From positions 31,001 through 95,000 of the forward strand of contig JACPSH010000008.1 of NCBI GenBank assembly GCA_016193395.1: a DNA stretch of 64,000 nt, in the 5' to 3' direction. Numbering within the stretch: the first letter of the stretch is position 1; each line of letters starts with the position of its first letter. This document shows positions 7,934-16,530 of the stretch, piece after piece. This DNA is from Gammaproteobacteria bacterium (GTDB taxonomy: Bacteria > Pseudomonadota > Gammaproteobacteria > Eutrophobiales > Eutrophobiaceae). The notes beneath the pieces are model-generated. The model had not been told where the DNA came from, searched no databases, and saw only the letters and a list, made by a program, of their open reading frames with translations. The position numbers and the translations under genes are program-made.

Positions 7934-10132
7934 CTAGTTGCGCCTGTCGGCGAGCGGCCGGGCCGGATAATAATGCAGCGGTACGGGATCCCCGCGCGCC
8001 TTCCGCGCGCGCGCCTGCGCCGGTGTTTCGACCCTGGCCGCGGCGGCGAGTCCCGCCTTCCGATCCACGGGGAAGGGAGCATCCGCCGCATCCGGCGGCG
8101 GCATCATGTCGGCGTGGAAGTAGGCGACCTTGTGTTTCGCCGGGTCCACGCGCCGGTGCACGTCGAGGTCGCGCTCGTTCGCGCCGTGCGGCGCGGCCAC
8201 GCAGATTCCGTCGACAATCTCCAGATCCAGCCACCACTTCTTGTGGGGGTTGCGCACGCCGTGGCCGAGCCAGTCGTCGAGGCGCGTGGCGACAGGCACC
8301 AGCAGCGGCTTGAGCCACATCGCATTGATGCCGAGCCAGCTTGCAATCTGCGTATACAGCGGACCGTCCAGCGTCACGACCTTGTTCAGCGGGCAGGTTT
8401 TCATGCAGCGCCCGCAGGCCAGCCCGCGCTTGTTGGTGAGCCGGTAGCGGGTGCAGCGATCCACGTCCGGCTTCCAGATCTCGTAGCCGTTGAACATGAC
8501 CTTGCCGCCGAAGGGAATCGCGTCGCAGGGACATTCGCGCGCGCACTTGCGGCAGTTGGAGCAGAAATACTGGAGGCCGAAATCCACGGGGCGGTCGGGA
8601 ACCAGCGGCAGGTCGGTGGTCATCACGACGGACTTGAAGCGCGGGCCGACGAAGGGGTTGAGGACCAGTTCCCCGATGCGGCTGAGCTCGCCCAGTCCCG
8701 CCCAGAGGATCAACGGGATGTGCAGCACGTCGGAATCGGCGTTGGTCTGCGGCCGCGCGGGAAATCCCAGGGACCGCAGGAAGTCGGCCATGACCCCGGC
8801 GATCTCGGCACCGCGCAGGTAGGCACGCATGGACTGCGCGCCCGAGATGAAGTCATCGCCGGACGCACCTTCCATGGTCTCGTAGCCCTGGTCGATGAGC
8901 ATGACGACGGCATAGCGGTGATAGGGCTCGATGGGCGTGCCGTCCTCCTTGTGGGAGAACCAGGCGTAGGCCGGGATCTCGCAGATCCCGGTAAGGTCCG
9001 AACCCAGGAAATAGGACAGCGACTTGAGCGCCCGCGTGTTCGCTTCCGGGTCGGCGCAGCCGGGATCGGCGCGCTCCGCGACCTGGCCGTTCTGCATCGG
9101 CACCATGCCGCGGATGAGATTGATCATCGCGGCGGGCAGGGGATGCTTGTAGGCGAAGCGCCAGCGTTCCTTCTGCGCCTTGTCCCCCAGGTCGCCCTTC
9201 AGCGCGCGTTCGAAGAAGGCCGCGCGCTTCGGCACTCTCGGCACCTCGTCCTCGAGAATGAGCGTCGTCGGCCGGTCAACGCGCCGCACCGTTTCCATGG
9301 GATAGCGGCTGAGATGCGTGGGGCGGTGTGCCTGGCGCAGGCGTTCGATACCCGACACTGCGCCTCCGATCCCCAGCCAGTAGGCGATGCCCTTCGCATC
9401 CAGCGCGCGCGCCGCGAGCGGCTCATCGGTCGCGAGTTCGTAGTTCGTGGTCACGGCCGCGAGCGAGAAGTCGGAGCCCGTATAGGGATTCACGATGTCT
9501 CCGTCCCTGCGGATGGCGAGACCGGCGAGGACCGCGAGCCGATCCAGATCCACGCCGCCTGTCTCCGCATCGTGCGCTTCGGCTGCAAATCCCATCTGGC
9601 GGATCTGCCCGGCGATGCAGGCCGCGATCTCGAAGGCGCGCATCGCGGCCGTCGCCGCCACGCAGCCCTCGACCCATGCGCGCGCCGGGTTGTCCGCTTC
9701 CGGCAGGCGGGGATGTTCCACCAGGATCACGACTGCGTGCGTGTGTGCCGGCGCGCTGGCGCCGTTCAGCCAGCAGGATGGCGCGATCCGGCAGATGCCC
9801 ACCTGGCCCGCATCCAGGAAGTACGCCGCGCCCTTGATGTCGACGGTACGCCGCGCCCGATCCGCCGGTACGGGTGCCCGGGCAGGCGCCGGCTCGCCGG
9901 CGCGGAAGCGCCGGAACAGATCGTGATACCTGCGGACCGCGGCGCCGAACGGAGAGTCGGTTCGCGCCGGCACACGCCGCACGACGGATTCGGAACCGCG
10001 CTCGCGCCCGCCCGGGTCCGGTTCCCGCGGCAGGCGTTCCAGCGGGTAGGGCCCCAGGTGATACGGTCGGGTCGCGTTGGAGAAGAAGATCACAGCGGCA
10101 GAGCCATCGAGCCTGAGAACAGTATGCAGCAT
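7934..10132 (-). CDS. Corrinoid reductive dehalogenase family protein (RdhA-like)
   Basis: 732 residues. The C-terminal half carries two iron-sulfur motifs diagnostic of RdhA: CSNCRKCARECP (Cys524-Cys534) and a second set ending CGRCMKTCPL. It is preceded by the cobalamin-binding region (SYFLGSDLTGICEIPAYAW, RYAVVMLID, LNPFVGPRFKSVVMTTDLP). No Tat signal is seen, so it is probably cytoplasmic, like the catabolic enzymes BhbA and NpRdhA rather than respiratory PceA. The N-terminal half repeats the same fold in degenerate form (AAYFLDAGQVGICRIAPSCW, HTHAVVILVE, VNPYTGSDFSLAAVTTNYEL), pointing to an internal duplication. It is divergent from the Rieske gene. The substrate is unknown; a halogenated phenolic is a reasonable guess. 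Confidence 0.85.
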   Translation of the reverse strand: MLHTVLRLDGSAAVIFFSNATRPYHLGPYPLERLPREPDPGGRERGSESVVRRVPARTDSPFGAAVRRYHDLFRRFRAGEPAPARAPVPADRARRTVDIKGAAYFLDAGQVGICRIAPSCWLNGASAPAHTHAVVILVEHPRLPEADNPARAWVEGCVAATAAMRAFEIAACIAGQIRQMGFAAEAHDAETGGVDLDRLAVLAGLAIRRDGDIVNPYTGSDFSLAAVTTNYELATDEPLAARALDAKGIAYWLGIGGAVSGIERLRQAHRPTHLSRYPMETVRRVDRPTTLILEDEVPRVPKRAAFFERALKGDLGDKAQKERWRFAYKHPLPAAMINLIRGMVPMQNGQVAERADPGCADPEANTRALKSLSYFLGSDLTGICEIPAYAWFSHKEDGTPIEPYHRYAVVMLIDQGYETMEGASGDDFISGAQSMRAYLRGAEIAGVMADFLRSLGFPARPQTNADSDVLHIPLILWAGLGELSRIGELVLNPFVGPRFKSVVMTTDLPLVPDRPVDFGLQYFCSNCRKCARECPCDAIPFGGKVMFNGYEIWKPDVDRCTRYRLTNKRGLACGRCMKTCPLNKVVTLDGPLYTQIASWLGINAMWLKPLLVPVATRLDDWLGHGVRNPHKKWWLDLEIVDGICVAAPHGANERDLDVHRRVDPAKHKVAYFHADMMPPPDAADAPFPVDRKAGLAAAARVETPAQARARKARGDPVPLHYYPARPLADRRN

Positions 10133-10239
10133 CGGAGCGGCTTCCGCGCCCGGGCGCGTGCCATAATGAACCGAGTCAGCGGCACGCTGCGGCGCAGCAA
10201 CCGGGGCGGCGGTCGTGCCCGGTCATCGAGGTGAGCGGG

Positions 10240-11337
10240 ATGTCGACGAGCATCGAATCGAAGCGGCGCGAAAAGATCGGCGCCATCGCGACGGCCAGCA
10301 TGGCGAACCGCGCAATGCCGCTGATCCGCAACGCCTGGTACGTGGCGGCGCAGGGTTCGGAGCTCGGGCGCACGCCCATCGCCCGGCAGCTGCTCGAGCG
10401 CAGCGTGGTCCTGTTCCGTAGGGAGAACGGCGAAGCCGTGGCCCTTCAGAATCGCTGCTGCCACCGATCCTTCCCGCTCTCCGAAGGCAGACTCGAGGGC
10501 GATACGCTGGTCTGCCGCTATCACGGTTTTCGCTACAACTGCGAAGGCCGCGTCATCGAAGTCCCGAGCCAGAGTCATCCCCCGGGAGAGATTGGCGTGC
10601 ACTGCTACCCGGTGCGGGAGAAGAGTCCTTTCGTCTGGTTCTGGGCGGGCGATCCCGGGAAGGCTGACGAAGCATGCCTGCCGCACCAGGAATGGCTGGA
10701 GTCCGCGGACTGGGATCGCTACGCCGGTTATCTGCATATCAATGCCAGCTACGTGCACATGCACGAGAACCTGCTCGATCTCTCGCACCTGAGCTTTCTC
10801 CACGAGAAGACCTTCGGCACGCCCGAGTACGCGCGCGCGCCGATCGAGATGACGGTCGAGCCGCCCAACTTCGAGGTGTGGCGGCACGTCGAGTGCGAGC
10901 TCCCCGCGATCTACTCGAAACCGCTGGGGTGGACGGGCCAGAAGGCGATCCGGAGTTCCGGCGCGCAGTTCGTGGGGCCCGGCCTGCATGTGAACACGGG
11001 CGTCTTCCGCAATCTGGAGATCCCTGAATCCGGGCAGGAGCCGAAACCGATGGTAAAGGTCGCGCAGCTCATCACGCCGGAGTCGCGGGACGCCACGCAT
11101 TACTGGTACTGCCTCAGCCGCAACTTCGCCCGCCATGACGAGGGCGTGACGGAATTCATGAAGAACGCGCAGTACGCCGCTTTCAGCGAGGACGTCTATG
11201 CCCTCGAGCACATCCGCGGGATGCAGGATCTCGGAGAGCCTCCCGGCTTCCTCGAGATCAACGTCGCCGCCGACCGTCCCGGCGTGGAGATGCGGCGCTA
11301 CCTCAAGCAGCTCTCGGACGCCGAGCAGGCGGGCTGA
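10240..11337 (+). CDS. Rieske non-heme iron ring-hydroxylating oxygenase, alpha subunit
   Basis: 365 residues. The Rieske [2Fe-2S] ligands are Cys73-x-His75 and Cys92-x2-His95 in RCCHRS and LVCRYHGF. The mononuclear iron ligands appear in ENLLDLSHLSFLHEK (D-x2-H-x4-H). The size and single-subunit look match vanillate O-demethylase/phenoxybenzoate dioxygenase-type oxygenases, which need a separate reductase; none is in the window. ATG 10240 follows GAGGTGAG; an in-frame GTG at 10231 lies within that signal and is less likely. It may demethylate or hydroxylate an aromatic imported through the TonB receptor downstream. Confidence 0.88.
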   Translation: MSTSIESKRREKIGAIATASMANRAMPLIRNAWYVAAQGSELGRTPIARQLLERSVVLFRRENGEAVALQNRCCHRSFPLSEGRLEGDTLVCRYHGFRYNCEGRVIEVPSQSHPPGEIGVHCYPVREKSPFVWFWAGDPGKADEACLPHQEWLESADWDRYAGYLHINASYVHMHENLLDLSHLSFLHEKTFGTPEYARAPIEMTVEPPNFEVWRHVECELPAIYSKPLGWTGQKAIRSSGAQFVGPGLHVNTGVFRNLEIPESGQEPKPMVKVAQLITPESRDATHYWYCLSRNFARHDEGVTEFMKNAQYAAFSEDVYALEHIRGMQDLGEPPGFLEINVAADRPGVEMRRYLKQLSDAEQAG

Positions 11338-11365
11338 AACGCGTCTGTGGTGGAACCGCAACAGC

Positions 11366-11376
11366 GGGGGGGGGGG
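11366..11376. promoter_or_regulatory. 11-base G homopolymer with TATACT box just downstream
   Basis: An uninterrupted run of eleven G is followed by TCCACC and TATACT (11383-11388), about 200 bases upstream of the TonB receptor start. If TATACT is a -10 element, the G run falls in the -35/-10 spacer. No good -35 is present. This fits a phase-variable promoter but could be a neutral tract. Confidence 0.35.
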
Positions 11377-11588
11377 TCCACCTATACTTAATTCGGCTGC
11401 GCCTCTCACTTCTAAGTATCCGTCGTGGCAGGCACAATTGCTCGACAACGGCGGGTCGCGGCCGGGCCGGCTGTCCCCAATTCGGAGGACAGCTTCGGCG
11501 CCGCTCCAGTCGTAGAATTCCGACAGGTGCTCGGCCTCCGGGTCGGCGCCGGCAAGGGCAATACCAGACCGCACACAGGAGGTCGCTC

Positions 11589-14012
11589 ATGACGTTTTCA
11601 TATCCCGCTCGTTCCGGATTGTTGCCGCCGCTCGCGCTCGGCGTGTTCGCGCTGGCCGCCACGCCGCTGCACGCGCAGGTACTCGAGGAAATCATCGTCA
11701 CGGCGCAGAAGCGCGAGCAGAGCGTCCAGGATGTCGGGATCTCGGTCACGGCCTACACCGGCACGCAGCTGCACGAGCTGGGCTTGACCGATACCGTCGA
11801 TCTGACCGCCATGACCCCGGGGTTGCAATACACGGTGCCGAACGCGGAGGGCAGCCAGATCAACTTCTTCCTGCGCGGCGTCGGACTCAACGAGGTCGCG
11901 GATGCGAACGAGAACCCGGTCGCGGTCTACAACGACGAGGTGTACCGGGCGGCGATGGGCGGCCTGCACCTCCAGATGTTCGACATGGAGCGGGCCGAGG
12001 TGCTGCGCGGACCGCAGGGAACGCTGTTCGGCCGTAACACCTCCGGCGGCCTCATTCACTTCATCTCGAACAAGCCCACCGACGACTTCATGGCCTATGT
12101 TCAGGGCGGCGCGGGTTCCTACGGCGAGTGGAACACCGAGGCGGTGATCAACGGCAGGCTGCTCGACACGCTCGCCGGGCGGCTATCGTTCGCGTACGAC
12201 ACGAACGGCGGTTACGTGGACAACGACTTCCAGGGTACCGATCCGGTGTCGGGCGGCGATCCGGACGATTTCTCCGAATCGAATGCGCTGGCCGGGCGGG
12301 TACAGCTGCTGTGGACGCCGAACGAGGACTTCGACGCGCTGCTCAAGTTTCATTACTCGCACAACCGCGGCCAGGTGGGCGCGTGGCAGAACCAGGCCGC
12401 CACCTTCCCCGTGGTCGGCGGCGCGCCCGATTTCGACAACCGCGTGCCGCTCGGGCCGACCGAGGTGAACCAGTTCTGCCCGGACGGCGCCGGCGGGTTC
12501 ATTCCCGGTCCTGCGCCCGGCACGGACTGCCTCGGCTACCTCGACACCGACGGCGATCCCCACGAGGGCAGCTTCGATCGCGACGGGGACACGGCGGTCA
12601 CGGCGGCGGGCATCGCCGGTACGCTGCACTGGCGGCTGGCGAACGGCTGGGAAGTCACCTCCATCACCGCTTTTGACCATGTGGACCGCACCCAGGAAGA
12701 GGACACCGACGCAAGTCCCAACAGCCTGATCCAGGTGGACTTCAACGCGGTGCCCGAGCAGTTTACGCAGGAGCTGCGGCTGGCGGGCGAGACGGATCGC
12801 CTGCGCTGGCAGGGCGGTTTCTATTACTTCAACTGGGACGTGGAGGGCGATTACCACCTGCGCATCACCGCCGACCCGTTCCTGAACCCCGACTTCCTGC
12901 CGCCGGTGTTCTTCTTCGATGTGGATTACAAGCAGGACACCGAGTCCTGGTCCGTCTTCGGCCAGGCGGAATACGATCTCACCGATCAGTTCACGCTGAT
13001 CGGCGGTATCCGCTACACCGAAGAAAACAAGGAAATGGACTACCAGATGGTCGACACGACGCCGTTCTGCCTGATTTTCGGCGTGGCCGGGAGCTGCATC
13101 GGGGCGTTCACTGATTTCGGGCTCACCGCCAACTTCCCGAGTTCGATCCGGCCGACCCGGGATCACGCGATCTTGTTCAACAAGGATACGGTCGGCGATC
13201 TGGCGGAGCACGACAAGAGCAACATCACGGGGCTCATCGAGCTGGACTGGAAGCCCACCGACGACCTGCTCATCTACGGCAAGTACTCGCGTGGCGTGAA
13301 GTCGGCCGGATTCAACTCCACCTTCATGGACGCAAGCTTCATCTTCTTCAGCAACACGCCGGAGACCGTTCCCTTCGACGACGAGACGCTGACGAGCTAC
13401 GAGGGCGGCTTCAAGGCGACGCTGTTCGACGGCACGACGCGACTCAATGCCTCGGCGTTCTACTACGACTACGAGGACTTCCAGACTTTCCGATTCGAGT
13501 TCCTGAGTTCGGTGATCTTCAACACGGATGCGGAGATCTGGGGCGGGGAAATCGAGCTGCAGACGAGTCCCTGGGAGGGATGGGACTTCCTGCTCGGCGC
13601 CTCGTTCCTCGACGCGGAGGCCAAGGCCATTCCGACCACGGGCACGGGCGCCCTGGTGGACCGGACCCCGGTGGCGGCGCCGGACGTGACCCTGAACGGC
13701 ATGGCACGCTACGAATGGCCGATGCTTGGCGGGAACATGGCCGTCGTGGCCAGCTTCAATTACCAGGATGAGACCTACTACGACATCCAGAACTACGACA
13801 TTGCGAAGGCGGATGATTACATCGTCGGCAATGTGCGCCTGCAATGGCGGTCGCCGGACAATGCCTGGGAGCTCGCGGCCTGGGTGAACAACCTCGCGGA
13901 CGAGGAGTATCTCACCTATACCTTCGATTTCACGGGCGTCGCGGGCTTCAACCAGCTCCACTTCGGCCCGCCGCGCTGGTTCGGTGGCTCGGTTCGCTAT
14001 ACCTGGCAGTAG
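11589..14012 (+). CDS. TonB-dependent outer-membrane receptor
   Basis: 807 residues with a signal peptide (about residues 1-26, ending LHAQV), a TonB box-like EEIIVTAQKREQSVQDV, the plug domain (LRGPQGTLFGRNTSGGLIHF) and a 22-strand beta-barrel ending in an aromatic C-terminus (FGGSVRYTWQ). AGGAGGT precedes ATG 11589. Receptors with this IVTAQ-type plug import varied organic substrates as well as siderophores. The neighbouring Rieske oxygenase and reductive dehalogenase suggest an aromatic substrate. It sits in the same orientation as the Rieske gene, 251 bases downstream of it. Confidence 0.93.
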   Translation: MTFSYPARSGLLPPLALGVFALAATPLHAQVLEEIIVTAQKREQSVQDVGISVTAYTGTQLHELGLTDTVDLTAMTPGLQYTVPNAEGSQINFFLRGVGLNEVADANENPVAVYNDEVYRAAMGGLHLQMFDMERAEVLRGPQGTLFGRNTSGGLIHFISNKPTDDFMAYVQGGAGSYGEWNTEAVINGRLLDTLAGRLSFAYDTNGGYVDNDFQGTDPVSGGDPDDFSESNALAGRVQLLWTPNEDFDALLKFHYSHNRGQVGAWQNQAATFPVVGGAPDFDNRVPLGPTEVNQFCPDGAGGFIPGPAPGTDCLGYLDTDGDPHEGSFDRDGDTAVTAAGIAGTLHWRLANGWEVTSITAFDHVDRTQEEDTDASPNSLIQVDFNAVPEQFTQELRLAGETDRLRWQGGFYYFNWDVEGDYHLRITADPFLNPDFLPPVFFFDVDYKQDTESWSVFGQAEYDLTDQFTLIGGIRYTEENKEMDYQMVDTTPFCLIFGVAGSCIGAFTDFGLTANFPSSIRPTRDHAILFNKDTVGDLAEHDKSNITGLIELDWKPTDDLLIYGKYSRGVKSAGFNSTFMDASFIFFSNTPETVPFDDETLTSYEGGFKATLFDGTTRLNASAFYYDYEDFQTFRFEFLSSVIFNTDAEIWGGEIELQTSPWEGWDFLLGASFLDAEAKAIPTTGTGALVDRTPVAAPDVTLNGMARYEWPMLGGNMAVVASFNYQDETYYDIQNYDIAKADDYIVGNVRLQWRSPDNAWELAAWVNNLADEEYLTYTFDFTGVAGFNQLHFGPPRWFGGSVRYTWQ

Positions 14013-14022
14013 GAGGGGTCGC

Positions 14023-14075
14023 TGTAGGGCCGGCTTCAGCCGGCCCACAACATGGCCGGATAAATCCGGCCCCAC
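14023..14075. repeat. REP-like double-hairpin repeat, copy 1
   Basis: Two hairpins: GGGCCGGCT-TC-AGCCGGCCC (14027-14046) and GGCCGGAT-AA-ATCCGGCC (14054-14071), ending in CCCCAC. A second copy with the same two modules lies at 16447-16500. The pair brackets the kinase/aminotransferase genes. It lies between convergent genes and could also terminate transcription. Confidence 0.85.
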
Positions 14076-14079
14076 AAGT

Positions 14080-15096
14080 TCAGGAGAGGTACTCCTCCGC
14101 CGCGCGGCAGGCCATCGCCACCACGACCTGGCCCAGTTCCTCGGCGGTCTGCGTGCCGCTCCGGGTGTGGACCCAGCCTACGTAGGTCAGGCCCCGGGCC
14201 AGCAGGAACAGGGGCAGGCGCGCCACGTCCTCCTCGCTCAGCGGACGCAGCGACCGGTAGCCCTCGATGAGAGCGTCGCGCGCGTTCTCCCAGTAGTCCT
14301 GGTCCAGGTGGAAATAGAGCGCAGTTGCGATCTCGAACAGGTGCCAGCCCCAGCCGGCATCGTCGAAATCGATGAGGCGCAGCCGCTCGTCGTGCACCAT
14401 GATGTTCTCCGGCGTGAGATCCGCGTGGATGATGCCGTATGCGGTCGGCGCCTTGCCGAAGGCGATCAGGTCTTCGCGCACGCCCGCCCGCGCCCGCTCC
14501 ATCAGTGAGCGTTGCGAGGGCGTCAGCGACTGCAGCTCCCAGAACCGTCCCCAGAAAGGCTGTTCCCCGACGAGCCCGTCCTCGTCCCAGGCATGCCGCT
14601 TGAAACCGGGGGGCGGCGTCCAGGCCGCCGACTGGTTGTGCACGCGCGCTGCCAGCTCGCCGATGGTATGGAATGTCGAGCGGATGCCGTGTGCGCCGGC
14701 GTCCAGGGCCGCGCCCGTTTCGCCGAGCTGCCGGCCCTCGATCCAGCGGAACAGGTCCACCTGCCGCGGTTCGGGCACGCTCGCGTGGCTGATTGACTCG
14801 AACAGCGCCCCGGATTCCGAGGCGATGATCTCCGGGACGGAGACACCGGCCTCGTCCAGGGCGCGCATCCACTGCAACTCGGAATTCAGCTCGGCATCGG
14901 AGTGATAGCCGTGGCGGTGGATGCGCAACGCGCACCGGTTTCCGCCGTGCGATTCCACGCGAAACACCGCGTTCTCCCGCAGCTTGATGAGCGACAGCTC
15001 CGCGCCCTCGATTCCCCAGCGGCGCAGGGCGTCCACGCCCATTTCCCGGAAGCGGGCGGCCTGTTCGCCGCGAGGGAGAGTGTAGAACTCGCTCAT
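14080..15096 (-). CDS. APH-fold small-molecule kinase (hydroxylysine/homoserine kinase-like)
   Basis: 338-residue aminoglycoside-phosphotransferase-fold protein. It contains the Brenner motif HADLTPENIM (catalytic Asp and Asn), the metal-binding IDFDDAGWG and an N-terminal nucleotide-binding lobe (ENAVFRVES, CALRIHR). ATG 15096 begins MSEFYTL; upstream in-frame codons lack family similarity. Such kinases phosphorylate small hydroxyl compounds or antibiotics. The adjacent class III aminotransferase, encoded just upstream on the same strand, resembles phospholyases. The pair therefore looks like a kinase plus phospholyase system, as for hydroxylysine or ethanolamine phosphate, rather than antibiotic resistance. 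That reading is inference. Confidence 0.8.
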   Translation of the reverse strand: MSEFYTLPRGEQAARFREMGVDALRRWGIEGAELSLIKLRENAVFRVESHGGNRCALRIHRHGYHSDAELNSELQWMRALDEAGVSVPEIIASESGALFESISHASVPEPRQVDLFRWIEGRQLGETGAALDAGAHGIRSTFHTIGELAARVHNQSAAWTPPPGFKRHAWDEDGLVGEQPFWGRFWELQSLTPSQRSLMERARAGVREDLIAFGKAPTAYGIIHADLTPENIMVHDERLRLIDFDDAGWGWHLFEIATALYFHLDQDYWENARDALIEGYRSLRPLSEEDVARLPLFLLARGLTYVGWVHTRSGTQTAEELGQVVVAMACRAAEEYLS

Positions 15097-15160
15097 GTGA
15101 TTCTCGGAGTTCTTGCCCGCGGAAGGACGGCGGTCGCGGCCGCTCTCCATGATCTGCGCA

Positions 15161-16441
15161 TCAGGGAGAGCCGAAGACTTCGTCCAGAGTTCCGAGCAGC
15201 AGATCCGCGTTGTCCCGGGAGAAGGGCATGGGCGGGCGCATCTTCAATACATTGTCGTAGCGGCCGATGCGGCCCATGATCACGCCCCGGTCCTTCATCC
15301 GGTTCATGATCTGCTTCGTTTCCTCGGGCGCGGGCTCCCGGCTCTGCCGGTCGCGAACCAGCTCGACGCCCACCCACAGACCCTGTCCGCGGATGTCGCC
15401 GATGCGCGCGTGCCGCCTGGCGAGCTTGCCGAGGCCCACGCGGATGTAGTCGCCGACGGTTCGGGCGTTGTCCATGAGCTGCTCCTTCTCCATGACGTCC
15501 AGCACGGCGCTGGCCGCGGCGCAGGCCACCGGATTGCCCCCGAAGGTGTTGAAGTATTCGATCTCCTGGCGGAAGCGGGCGAGCAGGTCCACGCGCGTGA
15601 CCAGCCCTGCCACGGGGTAGCCGTTGCCCATGGGCTTGCCGAGCGTGACGATGTCGGGGACGATGCCGGAGATCTGGTGTCCCCACATTGTCCCGGTGCG
15701 GCCGAAGCCCGCCTGCACCTCGTCGGCGATGAACAGGCCGCCGGCTTCGTGCACGAGGTTCACGGCCTTCTTCAGGAAGCCCGGCGGCACCGTGGGCAGG
15801 CCCTCGTTGGCGAAGATAGGGCAGAACAGCATGCCCGCGAGCCTGATCCCGGCCTGCCTGAACGAATCGATGGCCTTCCTGACCTCGTCGGCATAAACAT
15901 CCGCGAGCGCTTCGCCTTCGAGATCGCGCAGCGGCCGGTAAGTTTCCGGGAACGGGATGGCGCGCACATGGGGACTGCGCGGCTTTCCCTCGTTGAACAG
16001 CGTGGACAGCTCGTCCACCGTGGCGGTGTTGCCGTGATAGGTGTTGTCGGTGCAGATGATGCCCATGCCGCCCGTGCAGAGCCGCGCCATGCGCAGGGCG
16101 ATGTCATTGGCCTCGCTGCCGGTGCAGGTCAGGGTGAGGCTCGACAGCGACTTGTCGAAGGTAGCCGTGAGCCGCTCCGCGTAGTCGAGGATGCCTTCGT
16201 GCAGGTAGCGCGTGTGCGTATTGAGCGTCGCGCTCTGGCGGGCGATCGCGTCCACGACCTGCGGATGGCAGTGGCCGACGTGCGCGACGTTGTTGTAGCA
16301 GTCGAGGTAGCGCTTTCCGTCCGCGTCGAAGAGCCAGACGCCCTCGCCGCGCACGATGTGCACCGGCTCGTCGTAGAACAGTGGCGCTCGCTCGCCGATC
16401 AGTCGCGCGCGGCGTTCGAGGAGACTTTCACGCTCTTTCAT
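15161..16441 (-). CDS. Class III PLP aminotransferase, phospholyase-like (ETNPPL/PHYKPL type)
   Basis: 426 residues. Fold-type I markers are the cofactor-phosphate region TCTGSEANDIALRMARL, Asp in FIADEVQAGFGRTGTMWG and the Schiff-base Lys in VTLGKPMGNGYPVAG. The start region YLDCYNNVAHVGHCHP is characteristic of the subgroup containing ethanolamine-phosphate and phosphohydroxylysine phospholyases. These use the aminotransferase fold to eliminate phosphate and ammonia. Its partner kinase follows 64 bases downstream. Ordinary omega-transamination remains possible. Confidence 0.82.
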   Translation of the reverse strand: MKERESLLERRARLIGERAPLFYDEPVHIVRGEGVWLFDADGKRYLDCYNNVAHVGHCHPQVVDAIARQSATLNTHTRYLHEGILDYAERLTATFDKSLSSLTLTCTGSEANDIALRMARLCTGGMGIICTDNTYHGNTATVDELSTLFNEGKPRSPHVRAIPFPETYRPLRDLEGEALADVYADEVRKAIDSFRQAGIRLAGMLFCPIFANEGLPTVPPGFLKKAVNLVHEAGGLFIADEVQAGFGRTGTMWGHQISGIVPDIVTLGKPMGNGYPVAGLVTRVDLLARFRQEIEYFNTFGGNPVACAAASAVLDVMEKEQLMDNARTVGDYIRVGLGKLARRHARIGDIRGQGLWVGVELVRDRQSREPAPEETKQIMNRMKDRGVIMGRIGRYDNVLKMRPPMPFSRDNADLLLGTLDEVFGSP

Positions 16442-16446
16442 AGTCT

Positions 16447-16500
16447 TGTGGGGTCGGCTTCAGCCGGCCGCAGTTGAGGGCCGGATAAATCCGGCCCCAC
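16447..16500. repeat. REP-like double-hairpin repeat, copy 2
   Basis: GTGGGGTCGGCTTCAGCCGG followed by GGGCCGGATAAATCCGGCCC repeats the two hairpin modules of copy 1 (14023-14075). It starts 5 bases upstream of the aminotransferase start codon (16441), so it must lie in or next to that gene's leader. Confidence 0.85.
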
Positions 16501-16530
16501 AGCCGTGCGCCCAGCGTGGAGACGGCAGCG

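Noticed and set aside
7973..10234. Very long plus-strand open frame (over 750 codons) opposite the RdhA-like gene, with similar long frames opposite other genes (for example 6038-7642 minus, 12183-14075 minus, 42519-44138 plus, 47131-49203 minus).
   Set aside because: High GC removes stops from the opposite strand. These frames have arginine- and proline-rich composition, no family motifs and no ribosome sites, while the sense frames carry clear catalytic motifs.
14080..15096. Aminoglycoside resistance gene.
   Set aside because: The HxDxxxxN fold is shared by many kinases. The adjacent phospholyase-like aminotransferase and chromosomal setting argue for a metabolic kinase.
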